Of a stretch of 38,428 nt of DNA, positions 5,912-13,917 are shown in pieces. Under the pieces are notes generated by a model that did not search any database, was not told where the DNA came from, and was given only the letters and a program-made list of their open reading frames with translations. Both the position numbers and the translations under genes were made by a program. This stretch comes from a virus. The first letter of the stretch is position 1; each line of letters starts with the position of its first letter. The stretch is taken from the IMG/VR virus record IMGVR_UViG_3300004369_000049, positions 1-38,428 of that record. One strand, 5' to 3'.

Positions 5912-7897
5912 ATGGGTTCTGAAGACGATGGCTCCATCTGGAGCTTTCCGACGTCACGCGCCGGCGGAAACCCAGATGGGAAGAGTCTTGCGCTTGTCGA
6001 CGACCATTTAGCACTAATTTTTCCCTACGACCGGGATCAGGTTGCGGAAATCAAACGCATACCTGGTGCGAAGTGGGACAAGATCGGCAGAGCGTGGCGC
6101 ATCCCGATGACGAGCTTGGACTCGGCGAGGGATTTTGCTCAGCGACACAGCTTCTGGATCGACCCAGACGTACTGATGTTCGATTTGCCAGCCCCAGACA
6201 ACGCAGTCACTGGCGTCAGCAGGGACGGAGCCTGGATTTTCCTGTCGTTTGGGTTTGATCCGGTCAAAGTGCGGGCGGTGAAGGGCATCCCCGGAGTGAC
6301 GTGGCACGCAAAGAGCAAAGCCTGGCGAGTTCCGGAGACCTCGATCGTCGAGGCAATCGCATGGGCCGATCGATTCGGTGAGCAAGTCCCGGATGAGGTT
6401 CGTGAAGAAGCAGCGCAGATCCGCTCGAGACACGAGGCGCTCATTGCAGCCTCGAGATCAACAGATGCAGAACTCGAGATCCCGGGTTTGCAGGTCAATC
6501 TCATGCCATATCAGCGTGCGGGGGTGAAGTACGCAGCAAATGCTCGGCGCTGTTTCATCGCTGACGACATGGGACTCGGCAAAACATTGCAGGCGATTGC
6601 AGCAATTGAGTTGAATCAGTCGTACCCAGCAGTTGTGGTTTGCCCGCCCACGCTCGTACTGAACTGGAAGAAAGAGTACTCGAAGTGGTTGCCCAGCCGA
6701 ACGGTGGAGTGCGTGACGAATCGCAAGGACTTTCCGACTGGTGAGTTCGACGTCCTCATCATTGGGTGGTCGAACATACATCACTGGATACGCCAAGTGT
6801 CGTCGTTCACGTCATATGTGTTCGACGAGAGTCACTACGCCAAGAGTCCCACGGCGCAGCGCACGAAAGCAGCCATCAAGATGGCCCGATCCTCGAAGAA
6901 GGAGGGGATGGTGCTGTGCCTGACTGGCACACCCATCACAAACAAGCCGGCGGAGTACGCGCCGCAGCTCGACATCATCGGTCGACTCGACAAGTTCGGC
7001 GGCCTTTGGGGGTTCTACCGACGCTACTGCGGGGCTTTCCGAGATCGCTTCGGGCAGTGGCACATCGACGGCAACTCGAACCTGGACGAGCTGAACGAGC
7101 GGCTCCGGGGTGAGTGCTACATCCGCCGCACCAAGGAACAGGTCTTGTCGGAACTGCCGCCGGTGGTTCACAGCCGGGTGTACGTGGAGGGAACCGAAGC
7201 TGGCATGAAGGAGTACCGCAAGGCCGAAGCCGACATCGTCGACTACCTGGTTGAGCGGGCGAAGCAGATTGCGCTGGAGATTGGGCAGTCGCCACGCTCT
7301 GCAGCAGTCCGAGCCAAGATGGCAGCCGAGGCGAGCCAACACCTCGTGCGAATCAGCGTGTTGAGGAAGTTGGCAGCGCAGGCCAAGATGCCGGCGATCA
7401 AGGAGTGGGTGCAGTCGCACATTGATGCCGGCCAAAAGGTCGTGATTGCAGCACATCACCGGGAAGTTGTTGATGAACTAGCCACGCAGTTCGGGGGCCT
7501 GAAGATCCAGGGCGGGATGACGGTCGAGGCAGTCGAGGAACACAAGGCGATCTTCCAGACCAAGTCATGTGAGGAAGCCCCGGTCATCGTTCTGTCGATC
7601 CAGGCTGCGAAGACCGGACACACGTTGACTGCAGCGCAAAACGTGCTGTTCGTGGAACTCCCGTGGACGCCGGCCGATGTGGATCAGACCTATTCGAGGT
7701 GTCACCGCATTGGGCAGGAAGGCTCCGTGATGGCGACCTACATGCTCGCCAGCGGTACGATCGACGAAGAAATTTACAGCCTGATTGATGAGAAACGAGC
7801 CGTCGTGAACGCTGCCATCGATGGGATTGTTGCCGATGCATCCGAGAGCAATGCTGCGAGAATCATCTCACTTTTCACCGAAAAGGGCGATTTGTGA
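5912..7897 (+). CDS. SNF2-family annealing helicase, SMARCAL1/HARP-like, 661 aa
   Basis: An ATP-driven DNA translocase expected to rewind or remodel DNA at forks. Two repeats resembling HARP domains lie at about residues 30-80 (DRDQVAEIKRIPGAKW...AWRIP) and 105-157 (DPVKVRAVKGIPGVTW...AWRVP). The SNF2 core follows: DMGLGKT (219-225, Walker A), DESH (305-308, Walker B), CLTGTPITNKP (motif III), and QTYSRCHRIGQ (592-602, motif VI with Arg finger). All key motifs are intact. Two HARP modules plus an SNF2 core is the arrangement of eukaryotic SMARCAL1. It is transcribed alone from a leaderless promoter. It probably acts in phage replication or recombination. Confidence 0.93.
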   Translation: MGSEDDGSIWSFPTSRAGGNPDGKSLALVDDHLALIFPYDRDQVAEIKRIPGAKWDKIGRAWRIPMTSLDSARDFAQRHSFWIDPDVLMFDLPAPDNAVTGVSRDGAWIFLSFGFDPVKVRAVKGIPGVTWHAKSKAWRVPETSIVEAIAWADRFGEQVPDEVREEAAQIRSRHEALIAASRSTDAELEIPGLQVNLMPYQRAGVKYAANARRCFIADDMGLGKTLQAIAAIELNQSYPAVVVCPPTLVLNWKKEYSKWLPSRTVECVTNRKDFPTGEFDVLIIGWSNIHHWIRQVSSFTSYVFDESHYAKSPTAQRTKAAIKMARSSKKEGMVLCLTGTPITNKPAEYAPQLDIIGRLDKFGGLWGFYRRYCGAFRDRFGQWHIDGNSNLDELNERLRGECYIRRTKEQVLSELPPVVHSRVYVEGTEAGMKEYRKAEADIVDYLVERAKQIALEIGQSPRSAAVRAKMAAEASQHLVRISVLRKLAAQAKMPAIKEWVQSHIDAGQKVVIAAHHREVVDELATQFGGLKIQGGMTVEAVEEHKAIFQTKSCEEAPVIVLSIQAAKTGHTLTAAQNVLFVELPWTPADVDQTYSRCHRIGQEGSVMATYMLASGTIDEEIYSLIDEKRAVVNAAIDGIVADASESNAARIISLFTEKGDL

Positions 7898-8095
7898 CAA
7901 GCGCCACACTGTAGGTTTCTGTATCAGCTGACCAGGGGCAGAAAATACGGAAACTCTTGATTTTCCGTCAAACGTTTGGCGAATGCCACCACTTCCGACA
8001 GCCCGTCCCCTAAAATGTTACGAATGCGTTACTGCCGTAGGCGGGCAGACCGGACCGGTCACCCGCAAGATCTATCCCTCGAACAAAGGATACTC

Positions 8096-8755
8096 ATGCG
8101 ATCAAACATCTACAGAGCGATTACCTCTATTGCCGTACTGCTGACAGTGTTTGGAGTTGGAAGCGCAGCGTTTGGTTTGAAGGGAGTGAGCGCTCCGGAT
8201 GTTTCGCAAGTACCGGTCGTTCAGACAACTCCGTTGGTCGTTCCTGACCGCACGGACACCATCGTTGCCGTTCAAGAAGTCGTAGAGGAACAGCTGCCGG
8301 ATTTGTCCGGAATCGATTGGTCAATGCTGGCTTTGCTGATCGAAGAAGAACGGCGTGTCGTCAAGCAGATGGAGATAGACGAGGCCCGTGCCGTCTACGG
8401 CAAGTGCGGAGAGTGGCGTGAACTCGCCCTTGCCGTTGGCTGGCCCGCCGAAGAATGGCCGACCCTCTCGTACGTTCTGCACCGGGAGAGCCGGTGCAAC
8501 ATCGGAAGCCACAACAAGACCGACCCGATGTCGGGTAGCCGTGGACTCATGCAGATCAACGGTTACTGGTGTAAGCCGACCAAGTATTCGAAGGCAGGTT
8601 GGCTCCAGGACAAGGGCATCCTTTCGAAGTGCGACGACCTCTACGACCCTGAGGTAAATCTCCGAGCCGGTCTAGCCATCTGGCAGTACGGCGAGGACAA
8701 GCACGGGTGCGGTTGGCGTGGGCCGTGGGCTACACCTTGTGGCAAATTTGGCTGA
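8096..8755 (+). CDS. Secreted lysozyme/transglycosylase-like protein, 219 aa
   Basis: N-terminal signal peptide or membrane anchor (residues 8-27, SIAVLLTVFGVGSAAFG), a Val/Pro/Thr linker, a charged helix, then an SLT/lysozyme-like domain from about 103: catalytic Glu in HRESRC (E131) and GLMQIN (150-155), with several Cys that could form disulfides outside the cell. It should cleave peptidoglycan glycan strands. AAAGGA precedes the ATG at 8096. It may help lysis or be a virion wall hydrolase; no holin is adjacent, the best holin candidate being at 27837-28112. An upstream -10-like TAAAAT (about 8011) would give an 80-base leader. Confidence 0.82.
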   Translation: MRSNIYRAITSIAVLLTVFGVGSAAFGLKGVSAPDVSQVPVVQTTPLVVPDRTDTIVAVQEVVEEQLPDLSGIDWSMLALLIEEERRVVKQMEIDEARAVYGKCGEWRELALAVGWPAEEWPTLSYVLHRESRCNIGSHNKTDPMSGSRGLMQINGYWCKPTKYSKAGWLQDKGILSKCDDLYDPEVNLRAGLAIWQYGEDKHGCGWRGPWATPCGKFG

Positions 8756-8759
8756 GAGG

Positions 8760-8789
8760 TTGGATAAATCTAGACAGGGCGAGTAGCAT
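8760..8789 (+). promoter_or_regulatory. Leaderless promoter (TTGGAT-18-TAGCAT-6-ATG)
   Basis: TTGGAT at 8760-8765 and TAGCAT at 8784-8789, six bases before the ATG at 8796; no ribosome binding site. Confidence 0.6.
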
Positions 8790-8795
8790 TGCCCT

Positions 8796-10241
8796 ATGAA
8801 AGATGTAACCCTCATCCGTCTCCCCTACCCGGTACAGCACCGAGCAGTCGGCTGCCTGGTCGGACAAGCCGTAGGCGATGCCCTCGGAGCGCCGTACGAA
8901 TTCGGCCTCCGAGGGCGTTACCGTTCTGAGAACCCGGAAGGCGAGAAGCACTACTACAAGGGCGGTGGATCGTTCGGCTGGGAGCCGGGCGAGTTCACGG
9001 ACGACACGCAGATGGCCGTCGTGCTTGCCCGTTGTCTCTTGAACGACCCGAACAATTACGAGGAATTGTTCCAGCAGTTCAAGAATTGGTCACGTTCGGC
9101 TCGTGATGTCGGTGTTGCGACGTCACGGGCTTTGGCTCATCCCAACTTGGAGAAGTCACGTCAAGACCGTTCACGTGATCCGGAGTCAAGCCGTGGCAAC
9201 GGAGCCGTGATGCGAGTGTCGCCGGTCGGCATTGCCGGGAACAAGTACGGACTCCTTTGGACCGAGAACGTCGCACGAGAGCAGGCGACTGTCACTCATC
9301 ACGATCCACGTACCGTTGAGGCATCGGTCATTACTGCCGTTGCCATCGCTGGAATCATCTCAGGTCAGTTCGCATCGATCGATGAAGCCGTTGGTTATGC
9401 GATCAACAATCACACCAACGTCGAAATGCGCCACTACTTCAATCGCTTGCTAGAGCCAAGCCTGAAGGATGACGACGAGTCGAATTTCCACGGAGACATC
9501 TGCTTGCGAGATGCGGTGCGATCAATTCGTGCAACGAGCAGCTTTGCCGATGCCGTCGAGTATGCAGCGAACCTCGGTGCTGACGCCGACACCGTCGCTG
9601 CCGTCACTGGAGCATTGGCCGGAGCGTTGTACGGCATGCAAGAAATCCCGGTGCGGTGGGCAACCTACGTTCACGGCTACGTCAATGAGCAAGAGACCAC
9701 TCTCGAAGACTTGCAGAAACTCGCCGTGCAACTCGCCGGAGGATCGTGGAAGAAGCGGTCGCCGGACTACAACGGCAAACTGGAGCCGAAACTCATTCAC
9801 TCCGCAGGGGTGTATGCAACGAATCTCGCCGGACTCGAACTGGCATACGACGAGTTTGCCGTCGTTTCGTTGTGCCGTACGTTCGAGGACAACTTGCGGT
9901 TCCCGTATCGCGCACAGTTTTACTTGATCGACGAGCCGGGAGCGAATCCGTCGCTACTGCACGTCATCAACGAAGCGTTTGAGACGATCAACGAGTTCAT
10001 CGTGTCCGGAAAGAAAGTGCTGGTGCATTGCCACGCAGGAGCCAGCCGTACCGGACTCATCCTGAAGGCGTGGTACATGTCCTGGGAGGGCAAGACAGCG
10101 CAGGAAGCCGACGAATGGCTGAAGGACCGCTGGGAGCCATACCGCAAGTCAAACGATGACTTCACCATCGCCCTCAATCAGGTCGGGTTTCAGCACGCAG
10201 TGTTTGGCCACCCGGGTCACTCGTCCGTACACGCATCTTGA
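8796..10241 (+). CDS. ADP-ribosylglycohydrolase fused to a Cys phosphatase, 481 aa
   Basis: Residues 19-285 are an ARH/DraG-type hydrolase: GCLVGQAVGDALGAPYEF, FTDDTQM (68-71 TDDT, metal ligands), RGNGAVMR, and GADADT (261-266, second metal-binding set) followed by the GAL(A)GA helix. It should remove ADP-ribose from a protein, nucleic acid or small molecule. Residues 330-470 are a dual-specificity/tyrosine-type phosphatase: HCHAGASR (411-418, C412 nucleophile, R418) followed by TG. Both active sites look intact. The gene is continuous with no frameshift. The pair could strip ADP-ribose and then dephosphorylate an ADP-ribose product or a protein. It could oppose a host NAD- or ADP-ribosylation defence; this is inference. 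Confidence 0.9.
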   Translation: MKDVTLIRLPYPVQHRAVGCLVGQAVGDALGAPYEFGLRGRYRSENPEGEKHYYKGGGSFGWEPGEFTDDTQMAVVLARCLLNDPNNYEELFQQFKNWSRSARDVGVATSRALAHPNLEKSRQDRSRDPESSRGNGAVMRVSPVGIAGNKYGLLWTENVAREQATVTHHDPRTVEASVITAVAIAGIISGQFASIDEAVGYAINNHTNVEMRHYFNRLLEPSLKDDDESNFHGDICLRDAVRSIRATSSFADAVEYAANLGADADTVAAVTGALAGALYGMQEIPVRWATYVHGYVNEQETTLEDLQKLAVQLAGGSWKKRSPDYNGKLEPKLIHSAGVYATNLAGLELAYDEFAVVSLCRTFEDNLRFPYRAQFYLIDEPGANPSLLHVINEAFETINEFIVSGKKVLVHCHAGASRTGLILKAWYMSWEGKTAQEADEWLKDRWEPYRKSNDDFTIALNQVGFQHAVFGHPGHSSVHAS

Positions 10242-10266
10242 TAAAATTTAGCCAGAGGAGACAGAG

Positions 10267-11295
10267 ATGGCACATGAACTAGAAATCACCAACGGCAAGG
10301 CACGGATGGCGTACAACGTCGAATCCGGCGTGCCGTGGCACAAACTCGGAACACCGCTGAAAGGCCTGCAGACCGTCGAAGCGATGCTTGAGGCTGCCGG
10401 AGCCGACTACGAGGTCGCAATCAAGCGAGTCGCTGCCGTAGATGACGACGGAAACTTGCTGCTGAACCCCGATGGCACTCCCGTGATCATCTCAGACAGC
10501 CGTGCAACTGTGCGGATCAACGAGGATGGCTCGTACAGCGACCTCTCGACGGTTGGCACTCGGTACGAAGTCCGGCAGAACCGGGAAGTCGCCGATCGCG
10601 CTCTTGCGGTTGTCGGGGCTTCTTCGGGTGAGGCGATCATCGACACATGCGGGGTGCTGCGTGAGGGCCGGCGGTTCTTCATGACCATTGATCTGGGCGC
10701 CCTGATCGTCGATCCGGCCGGCGTGAACGACAAGATCGACCGGTACTTGGTTGTGTCGTGCGGCCACGACGGCGTTTGGCCCATTCGGTACGCCAACACC
10801 GACATCCGGGCGGTGTGTAACAACACTGTTGTGATGGGACTCAAGTCAGCCAAGCGAGTGTTCACCGCTCGACACACGAGCAACGTGGACACGACGATTG
10901 CAGACGCACAGGAAGTGCTGCGCATCTCGACCAAGTGGGCATCGGAGTTTCAGGCAGAAGCAGAGCGAATGCTGCGCATTCCGGTCATCCCCGGCTCCAA
11001 GGCGATCGACAAAGTGTTCGCCGAGGTGTTTCCGCTTGCACATGATGCATCAGACCGACAGAAGCGCAACCACGACGAGATCATCGGCACTGTGCGATCC
11101 GTATTCGCCAATGAGCGCAACGCAGCAGGTTTCGGATGGAACGGTTGGTCGCTGTACAACGCAATCGTGGAGTATCTCGATCACACACGTGAAGCTGATC
11201 AGCTCGACAAAGCCGCAGCGTCAATGGACGAAAACTCGTGGGTTACTCGCTCAAAACTGACTGCACACAAGGCAGTTCTCTCTTTGGCGTACTAA
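10267..11295 (+). CDS. DUF932 phage/plasmid-like protein, 342 aa
   Basis: Matches the pattern of the DUF932 family found on phages and plasmids: GVPWHKLGTPL near the N-terminus, YEVRQNREVADRAL, CGVLREGRRFFMTIDLG, and the central VVSCGHDGVWPIRYANTDIRAVCNNT. Full length for the family. Its molecular function is unknown. GAGGAGACAGAG precedes the ATG, 25 bases after the hydrolase-phosphatase gene, so the two are probably cotranscribed. Confidence 0.88.
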   Translation: MAHELEITNGKARMAYNVESGVPWHKLGTPLKGLQTVEAMLEAAGADYEVAIKRVAAVDDDGNLLLNPDGTPVIISDSRATVRINEDGSYSDLSTVGTRYEVRQNREVADRALAVVGASSGEAIIDTCGVLREGRRFFMTIDLGALIVDPAGVNDKIDRYLVVSCGHDGVWPIRYANTDIRAVCNNTVVMGLKSAKRVFTARHTSNVDTTIADAQEVLRISTKWASEFQAEAERMLRIPVIPGSKAIDKVFAEVFPLAHDASDRQKRNHDEIIGTVRSVFANERNAAGFGWNGWSLYNAIVEYLDHTREADQLDKAAASMDENSWVTRSKLTAHKAVLSLAY

Positions 11296-11347
11296 ATGCG
11301 TCTAAACTGTGTCAAGCGCGTTTTTTGACGTGCAATTGGAGACACAG

Positions 11348-11776
11348 ATGAGCGACACTCCAGACCCATTTGATTCCAGTGATTCCGAAGATTGGCCGCA
11401 GGCCGACGATTGGGACGACTTCGACGACGATCAGTCAAATCTTCCAGCATTTGACCGCAACATCATTTTCGGAGTTGCGTTCTGCAATCACATCGTTCGT
11501 CAGATGGAGGACTCGTTCGGGGAGGAATCAATCGTCGATCTTCTTTGGGCGATCGACCGCAACATGCAGTGGTCTACCGAGATAATTGCACAGCGCACCG
11601 AAATTGAGGACTTGTTGCTCGAAAGGCACGGAGCGTTCGATCACGACATCTGGAACAAGGTGCAAGAAACGAAGGCATGGAGCAAGATGCTCCGTCAGAT
11701 CTACAAGCTCAGTAAAAGGTATCTGGCCGAAGCCGTTGATGAAGTTGTTCATTCCGAACTACAAGACACTCCGTGA
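11348..11776 (+). CDS. Hypothetical acidic protein, 142 aa
   Basis: Not recognised. The N-terminal 35 residues are extremely acidic (DSSDSEDWPQADDWDDFDDD), which could mimic DNA or tether to a basic partner; the rest is helical (FGVAFCNHIVRQMEDSF, EIEDLLLERHGAF). The ATG at 11348 is chosen because TTGGAG lies just upstream, rather than the earlier in-frame start. Its 3' end overlaps the convergent small zinc protein by 68 bases. Confidence 0.75.
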   Translation: MSDTPDPFDSSDSEDWPQADDWDDFDDDQSNLPAFDRNIIFGVAFCNHIVRQMEDSFGEESIVDLLWAIDRNMQWSTEIIAQRTEIEDLLLERHGAFDHDIWNKVQETKAWSKMLRQIYKLSKRYLAEAVDEVVHSELQDTP

Positions 11777-11870
11777 CGTCTGCGTACTCGTCAATCGGTT
11801 GATGGTCTTCTCTGTCCGGGTCGTACATTGCGCTGCAGTACGGACAGCGAACCTTATTGCCTTTGCTCAC
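11709..11870 (-). CDS. Small CxxC protein, 53 aa
   Basis: A short reading frame with VRCPYCSAMYDPD at residues 7-19, a typical zinc-knuckle start, then an acidic stretch and a helix. Its GTG overlaps the stop of the upstream gene 11867-12121 by four bases (GTGA) and GAAGGG lies about eight bases before it, which is good evidence for translation. It overlaps the 3' end of 11348-11776 on the other strand by 68 bases. A single CxxC suggests it dimerises or shares a metal site. Confidence 0.55.
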   Translation of the reverse strand: MSKGNKVRCPYCSAMYDPDREDHQPIDEYADVTECLVVRNEQLHQRLRPDTFY

Positions 11871-12121
11871 TCAATACCCTTCGGGTTGAGGGTCGCAGTC
11901 ACCAAGCCATCCTCTCCGACGCTGGTGATCTGAAAGTCCATCTCAGCAAGCATGACCGTGGCGACCTCGGACATCTGGAGGCGCACTTCCTCCAAGTCCA
12001 CCTCGGGAAGCCCATCGGCGTCAGCCATGTCCACCAGGACGTCGGCCATGAGGTCGACAATTTGGATGAACGCATCCGAGTCGTCAGATCCGGACAAATC
12101 TAGAAAGTTCTCGTCACTCAT
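11867..12121 (-). CDS. Hypothetical acidic protein, 84 aa
   Basis: Not recognised. Strongly acidic, with two helices (AFIQIVDLMADVLVDMADAD and LEEVRLQMSEVATVMLAEM) and a short C-terminal beta hairpin. No Cys or membrane segment. The ATG is seven bases from an extended -10 (TGCTAAAGT), so leaderless. Divergent from the SSB gene; the two promoters share one 70-base region. Confidence 0.75.
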   Translation of the reverse strand: MSDENFLDLSGSDDSDAFIQIVDLMADVLVDMADADGLPEVDLEEVRLQMSEVATVMLAEMDFQITSVGEDGLVTATLNPKGIE

Positions 12122-12123
12122 GG

Positions 12124-12152
12124 TTGCGACTTTAGCAAAGCGGGGCTACTCT
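12124..12152 (+). promoter_or_regulatory. SSB promoter (TTGCGA-17-TACTCT)
   Basis: TTGCGA at 12124-12129, TACTCT at 12147-12152, exact 17-bp spacer. It overlaps the divergent leaderless promoter, so the two may compete. Confidence 0.6.
12129..12137 (-). promoter_or_regulatory. Extended -10, leaderless (TGCTAAAGT)
   Basis: Minus strand TGCTAAAGT with TAAAGT at 12129-12134, seven bases before the ATG at 12121. The TG dinucleotide may compensate for a poor -35. Confidence 0.55.
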
Positions 12153-12192
12153 ACCGTGCATGCCCGGGTAGGCCCGGAGGAAAGAGGAAACC

Positions 12193-12630
12193 ATGTCAGC
12201 ATCAGCTATCACGATCACTGGGAATCTGACCAGTGATCCCGAATTGAAAGTATTCGACAGCGGGTCAAAGCTGTCGTTCGGAGTAGCCGTCAACTACTAC
12301 TGGAATGACCAGAAGGGGGAGCGCCAGGAGAAGACGTCGTTCTTCAACGTCGTGGCCTGGAAGCAGCTCGCAGATGATGCGGCAGAAGTTCTCTCCAAGG
12401 GCATGCGAGTGGTCGTCAGCGGCCGTCTTGAGCAGCGCTCGTACCAGGACAAGGATGGCAACAACCGTTCCGTCGTCGAAATCACGGCAGAGGACATCGG
12501 AGCCTCGGTCCGTGGAATCACCGGGGTGCAGCGCAAGCAGTCCAACGGAGAGGGCCGCCAGCAGGCTCGTCCGAAGGTTGCAGCATCAGCAGCTCGTCGC
12601 ACGATTGTCGAGGACGACGAACCGTTCTGA
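12193..12630 (+). CDS. ssb: Single-stranded DNA-binding protein (SSB), 145 aa
   Basis: An OB-fold SSB: ITITGNLTSDPELK at the start, KTSFFNVVAW, GMRVVVSGRLEQRSY and VVEITAEDIGASVRG, followed by a flexible Gln/Arg/Ala linker and an acidic tip DDEPF, equivalent to the DDDIPF tip that recruits replication partners in bacterial SSBs. The length fits. GGAGGAAAGAGG precedes the ATG. It has its own promoter and is translationally coupled to the 27-residue membrane peptide that begins inside its stop codon. Confidence 0.93.
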   Translation: MSASAITITGNLTSDPELKVFDSGSKLSFGVAVNYYWNDQKGERQEKTSFFNVVAWKQLADDAAEVLSKGMRVVVSGRLEQRSYQDKDGNNRSVVEITAEDIGASVRGITGVQRKQSNGEGRQQARPKVAASAARRTIVEDDEPF

Positions 12631-12713
12631 TGGGCCAAGCCATTGGTTTCGTCGTCACGATGATCGTCACAGGGCTGTTGGTGTACCTAGCTGTTCGGCT
12701 GTTTCCCAACTAG
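12630..12713 (+). CDS. Membrane micropeptide, 27 aa
   Basis: MGQAIGFVVTMIVTG, then LLVYLAVRLFPN: one hydrophobic helix with a basic residue near the end. The ATG shares the A of the SSB stop (TGATG), so it would be translated by re-initiation. It overlaps the 3' end of 12687-12926 on the opposite strand. One of six tiny membrane proteins in the window; function unknown. Confidence 0.5.
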   Translation: MGQAIGFVVTMIVTGLLVYLAVRLFPN

Positions 12714-12926
12714 CCAGCGATCCTCGAGCATTGTAAAGAGTTCCGCGGGAACGTCCCTCTTCGTCTTCTTATTGAAGGGGTCGAGGGGCGTACCACGGAT
12801 CTCCTCAGCAAGATCTGGGCGCAAGTCAAGTAGACCGTTGAACAGAGCCTGGCCGTAGCGCCACTCGTACTGCTTCTTGATCTTCTCGACACGACCGAGA
12901 AACTCATTGAACCGCAGTTTCGTCAT
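12687..12926 (-). CDS. Hypothetical basic helical protein, 79 aa
   Basis: Not recognised. Begins MTKLRFNEFLGRVEKIKKQY and is rich in Lys/Arg and aromatic residues, with a second helix (AELFTMLEDRWLVG). The ATG at 12926 has GGAG six bases upstream, preferred over a TTG four codons earlier. Convergent with SSB and its micropeptide. It could bind DNA by charge, but no motif supports that. Confidence 0.7.
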   Translation of the reverse strand: MTKLRFNEFLGRVEKIKKQYEWRYGQALFNGLLDLRPDLAEEIRGTPLDPFNKKTKRDVPAELFTMLEDRWLVGKQPNS

Positions 12927-12965
12927 CTGATTCTCCAATTACTATCGGGGGCCGGCACAACAAGT

Positions 12966-13445
12966 ATGACAAACGAAGACATCAGCCGGAAGAAAGCGCC
13001 CAAGCGAGACGTCATTGAGATCGTCAAGGCCGGATCGTGGGGCAAGATCGAGTATCGCCATCGCCTGTCGTGTGGTCACGTTGAAGTTCGCAAACGAGTC
13101 GCACCGGCGACGCAGATGGCCTGTACGTGGTGTGTCGTGGCCGCCGAGAAAGACGAGGACCTCCGGCGATTGACGACGCCGCAACCAACGAGGCAAGTGC
13201 TTGTCGATGTGGCCGACATCATCGACGAGATGAATGCGGATTTGGCTGGCGAGGAGAGCGCATCAACCGTTCAAGCCGGTCTCGCAGCGTCGCTTCGTGT
13301 TCCACTCGATGCCATCGATGTCGTGCTTGAAGACGAAGATGGTGAGTTGCGTCTGTCGTACGTCGTCGTCTTTCTCACTGCTGCCGACGCTCGACGACTT
13401 TCGTCCCCCGCACACGAAGACGCTACGATAGTTGATCACGAATGA
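12966..13445 (+). CDS. Zinc-binding hypothetical protein, 159 aa
   Basis: The N-terminal 60 residues contain HRLSCGHVEVRKR and CTWC (about residues 37-58), a CGH...CxxC arrangement likely to bind zinc; similar CGH proteins are common in actinobacteriophages. The C-terminal part is a separate acidic alpha/beta segment (VLVDVADIIDEMNADL, AIDVVLEDEDGELRLSYVVVF). No clear ribosome binding site. Starts a five-gene rightward run ending with the primase-helicase. Confidence 0.75.
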   Translation: MTNEDISRKKAPKRDVIEIVKAGSWGKIEYRHRLSCGHVEVRKRVAPATQMACTWCVVAAEKDEDLRRLTTPQPTRQVLVDVADIIDEMNADLAGEESASTVQAGLAASLRVPLDAIDVVLEDEDGELRLSYVVVFLTAADARRLSSPAHEDATIVDHE

Positions 13446-13458
13446 CGAGGGGACGCGA

Positions 13459-13917
13459 ATGAAGAAGCGCATAGAACAAATCGAACGGATCACAACAGCA
13501 ATCGTGGATGGCGTTGAGATCGAATCTGGACAACGACTCATCATTGAGAGCGAGGAGGGCGTGTTCAGTTTTCGCTACTTGAACACCGACGGCTCGCTCA
13601 CGTGTTGGGGTGGAGTGAATCAGCACGAGTCGTGGCGCAGCTTCCGCCCAGAGCGTTGCCATATGCCTGGATGGGTGCCTGCACTCGATCCGGACGCCGA
13701 CGATACGATGTCTCGATCAGGTCGATACGGAGCGTTCGAAGCATGGGCCATTGCGAATCAGGGGGAGGTCTACACGACACAACAGCTAGTCGAAGTTTCG
13801 GGGTTTTCAAGCGCAACCATGCTGAAGTACCTGAAGACCTCATTGCTATTTGAATCAGTCAAGAAAGGCACGTGGCGCGTGCTTCTAACAGAGGGGACTC
13901 GAAACGATGTATCGTGA
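13459..13917 (+). CDS. Winged-helix-like DNA-binding protein, 152 aa
   Basis: The first ~90 residues form an unrecognised beta-rich domain with a Trp-rich segment (GSLTCWGGVNQHESWRSF). The last 55 residues (AWAIANQGEVYTTQQLVE, then SGFSSATMLKYLKT and a wing ending WRVL) have the pattern of a winged helix-turn-helix. It is likely a transcription regulator or DNA-binding accessory. The ATG at 13459 follows GAGGGGACG. Its end overlaps the WhiB start by 11 bases. Confidence 0.72.
   Translation: MKKRIEQIERITTAIVDGVEIESGQRLIIESEEGVFSFRYLNTDGSLTCWGGVNQHESWRSFRPERCHMPGWVPALDPDADDTMSRSGRYGAFEAWAIANQGEVYTTQQLVEVSGFSSATMLKYLKTSLLFESVKKGTWRVLLTEGTRNDVS

Noticed and set aside
6812-7459. Leftward open frame inside the SNF2 helicase
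   Set aside because: Antisense shadow of a GC-rich gene with intact motifs; composition is typical of mirrored codons.
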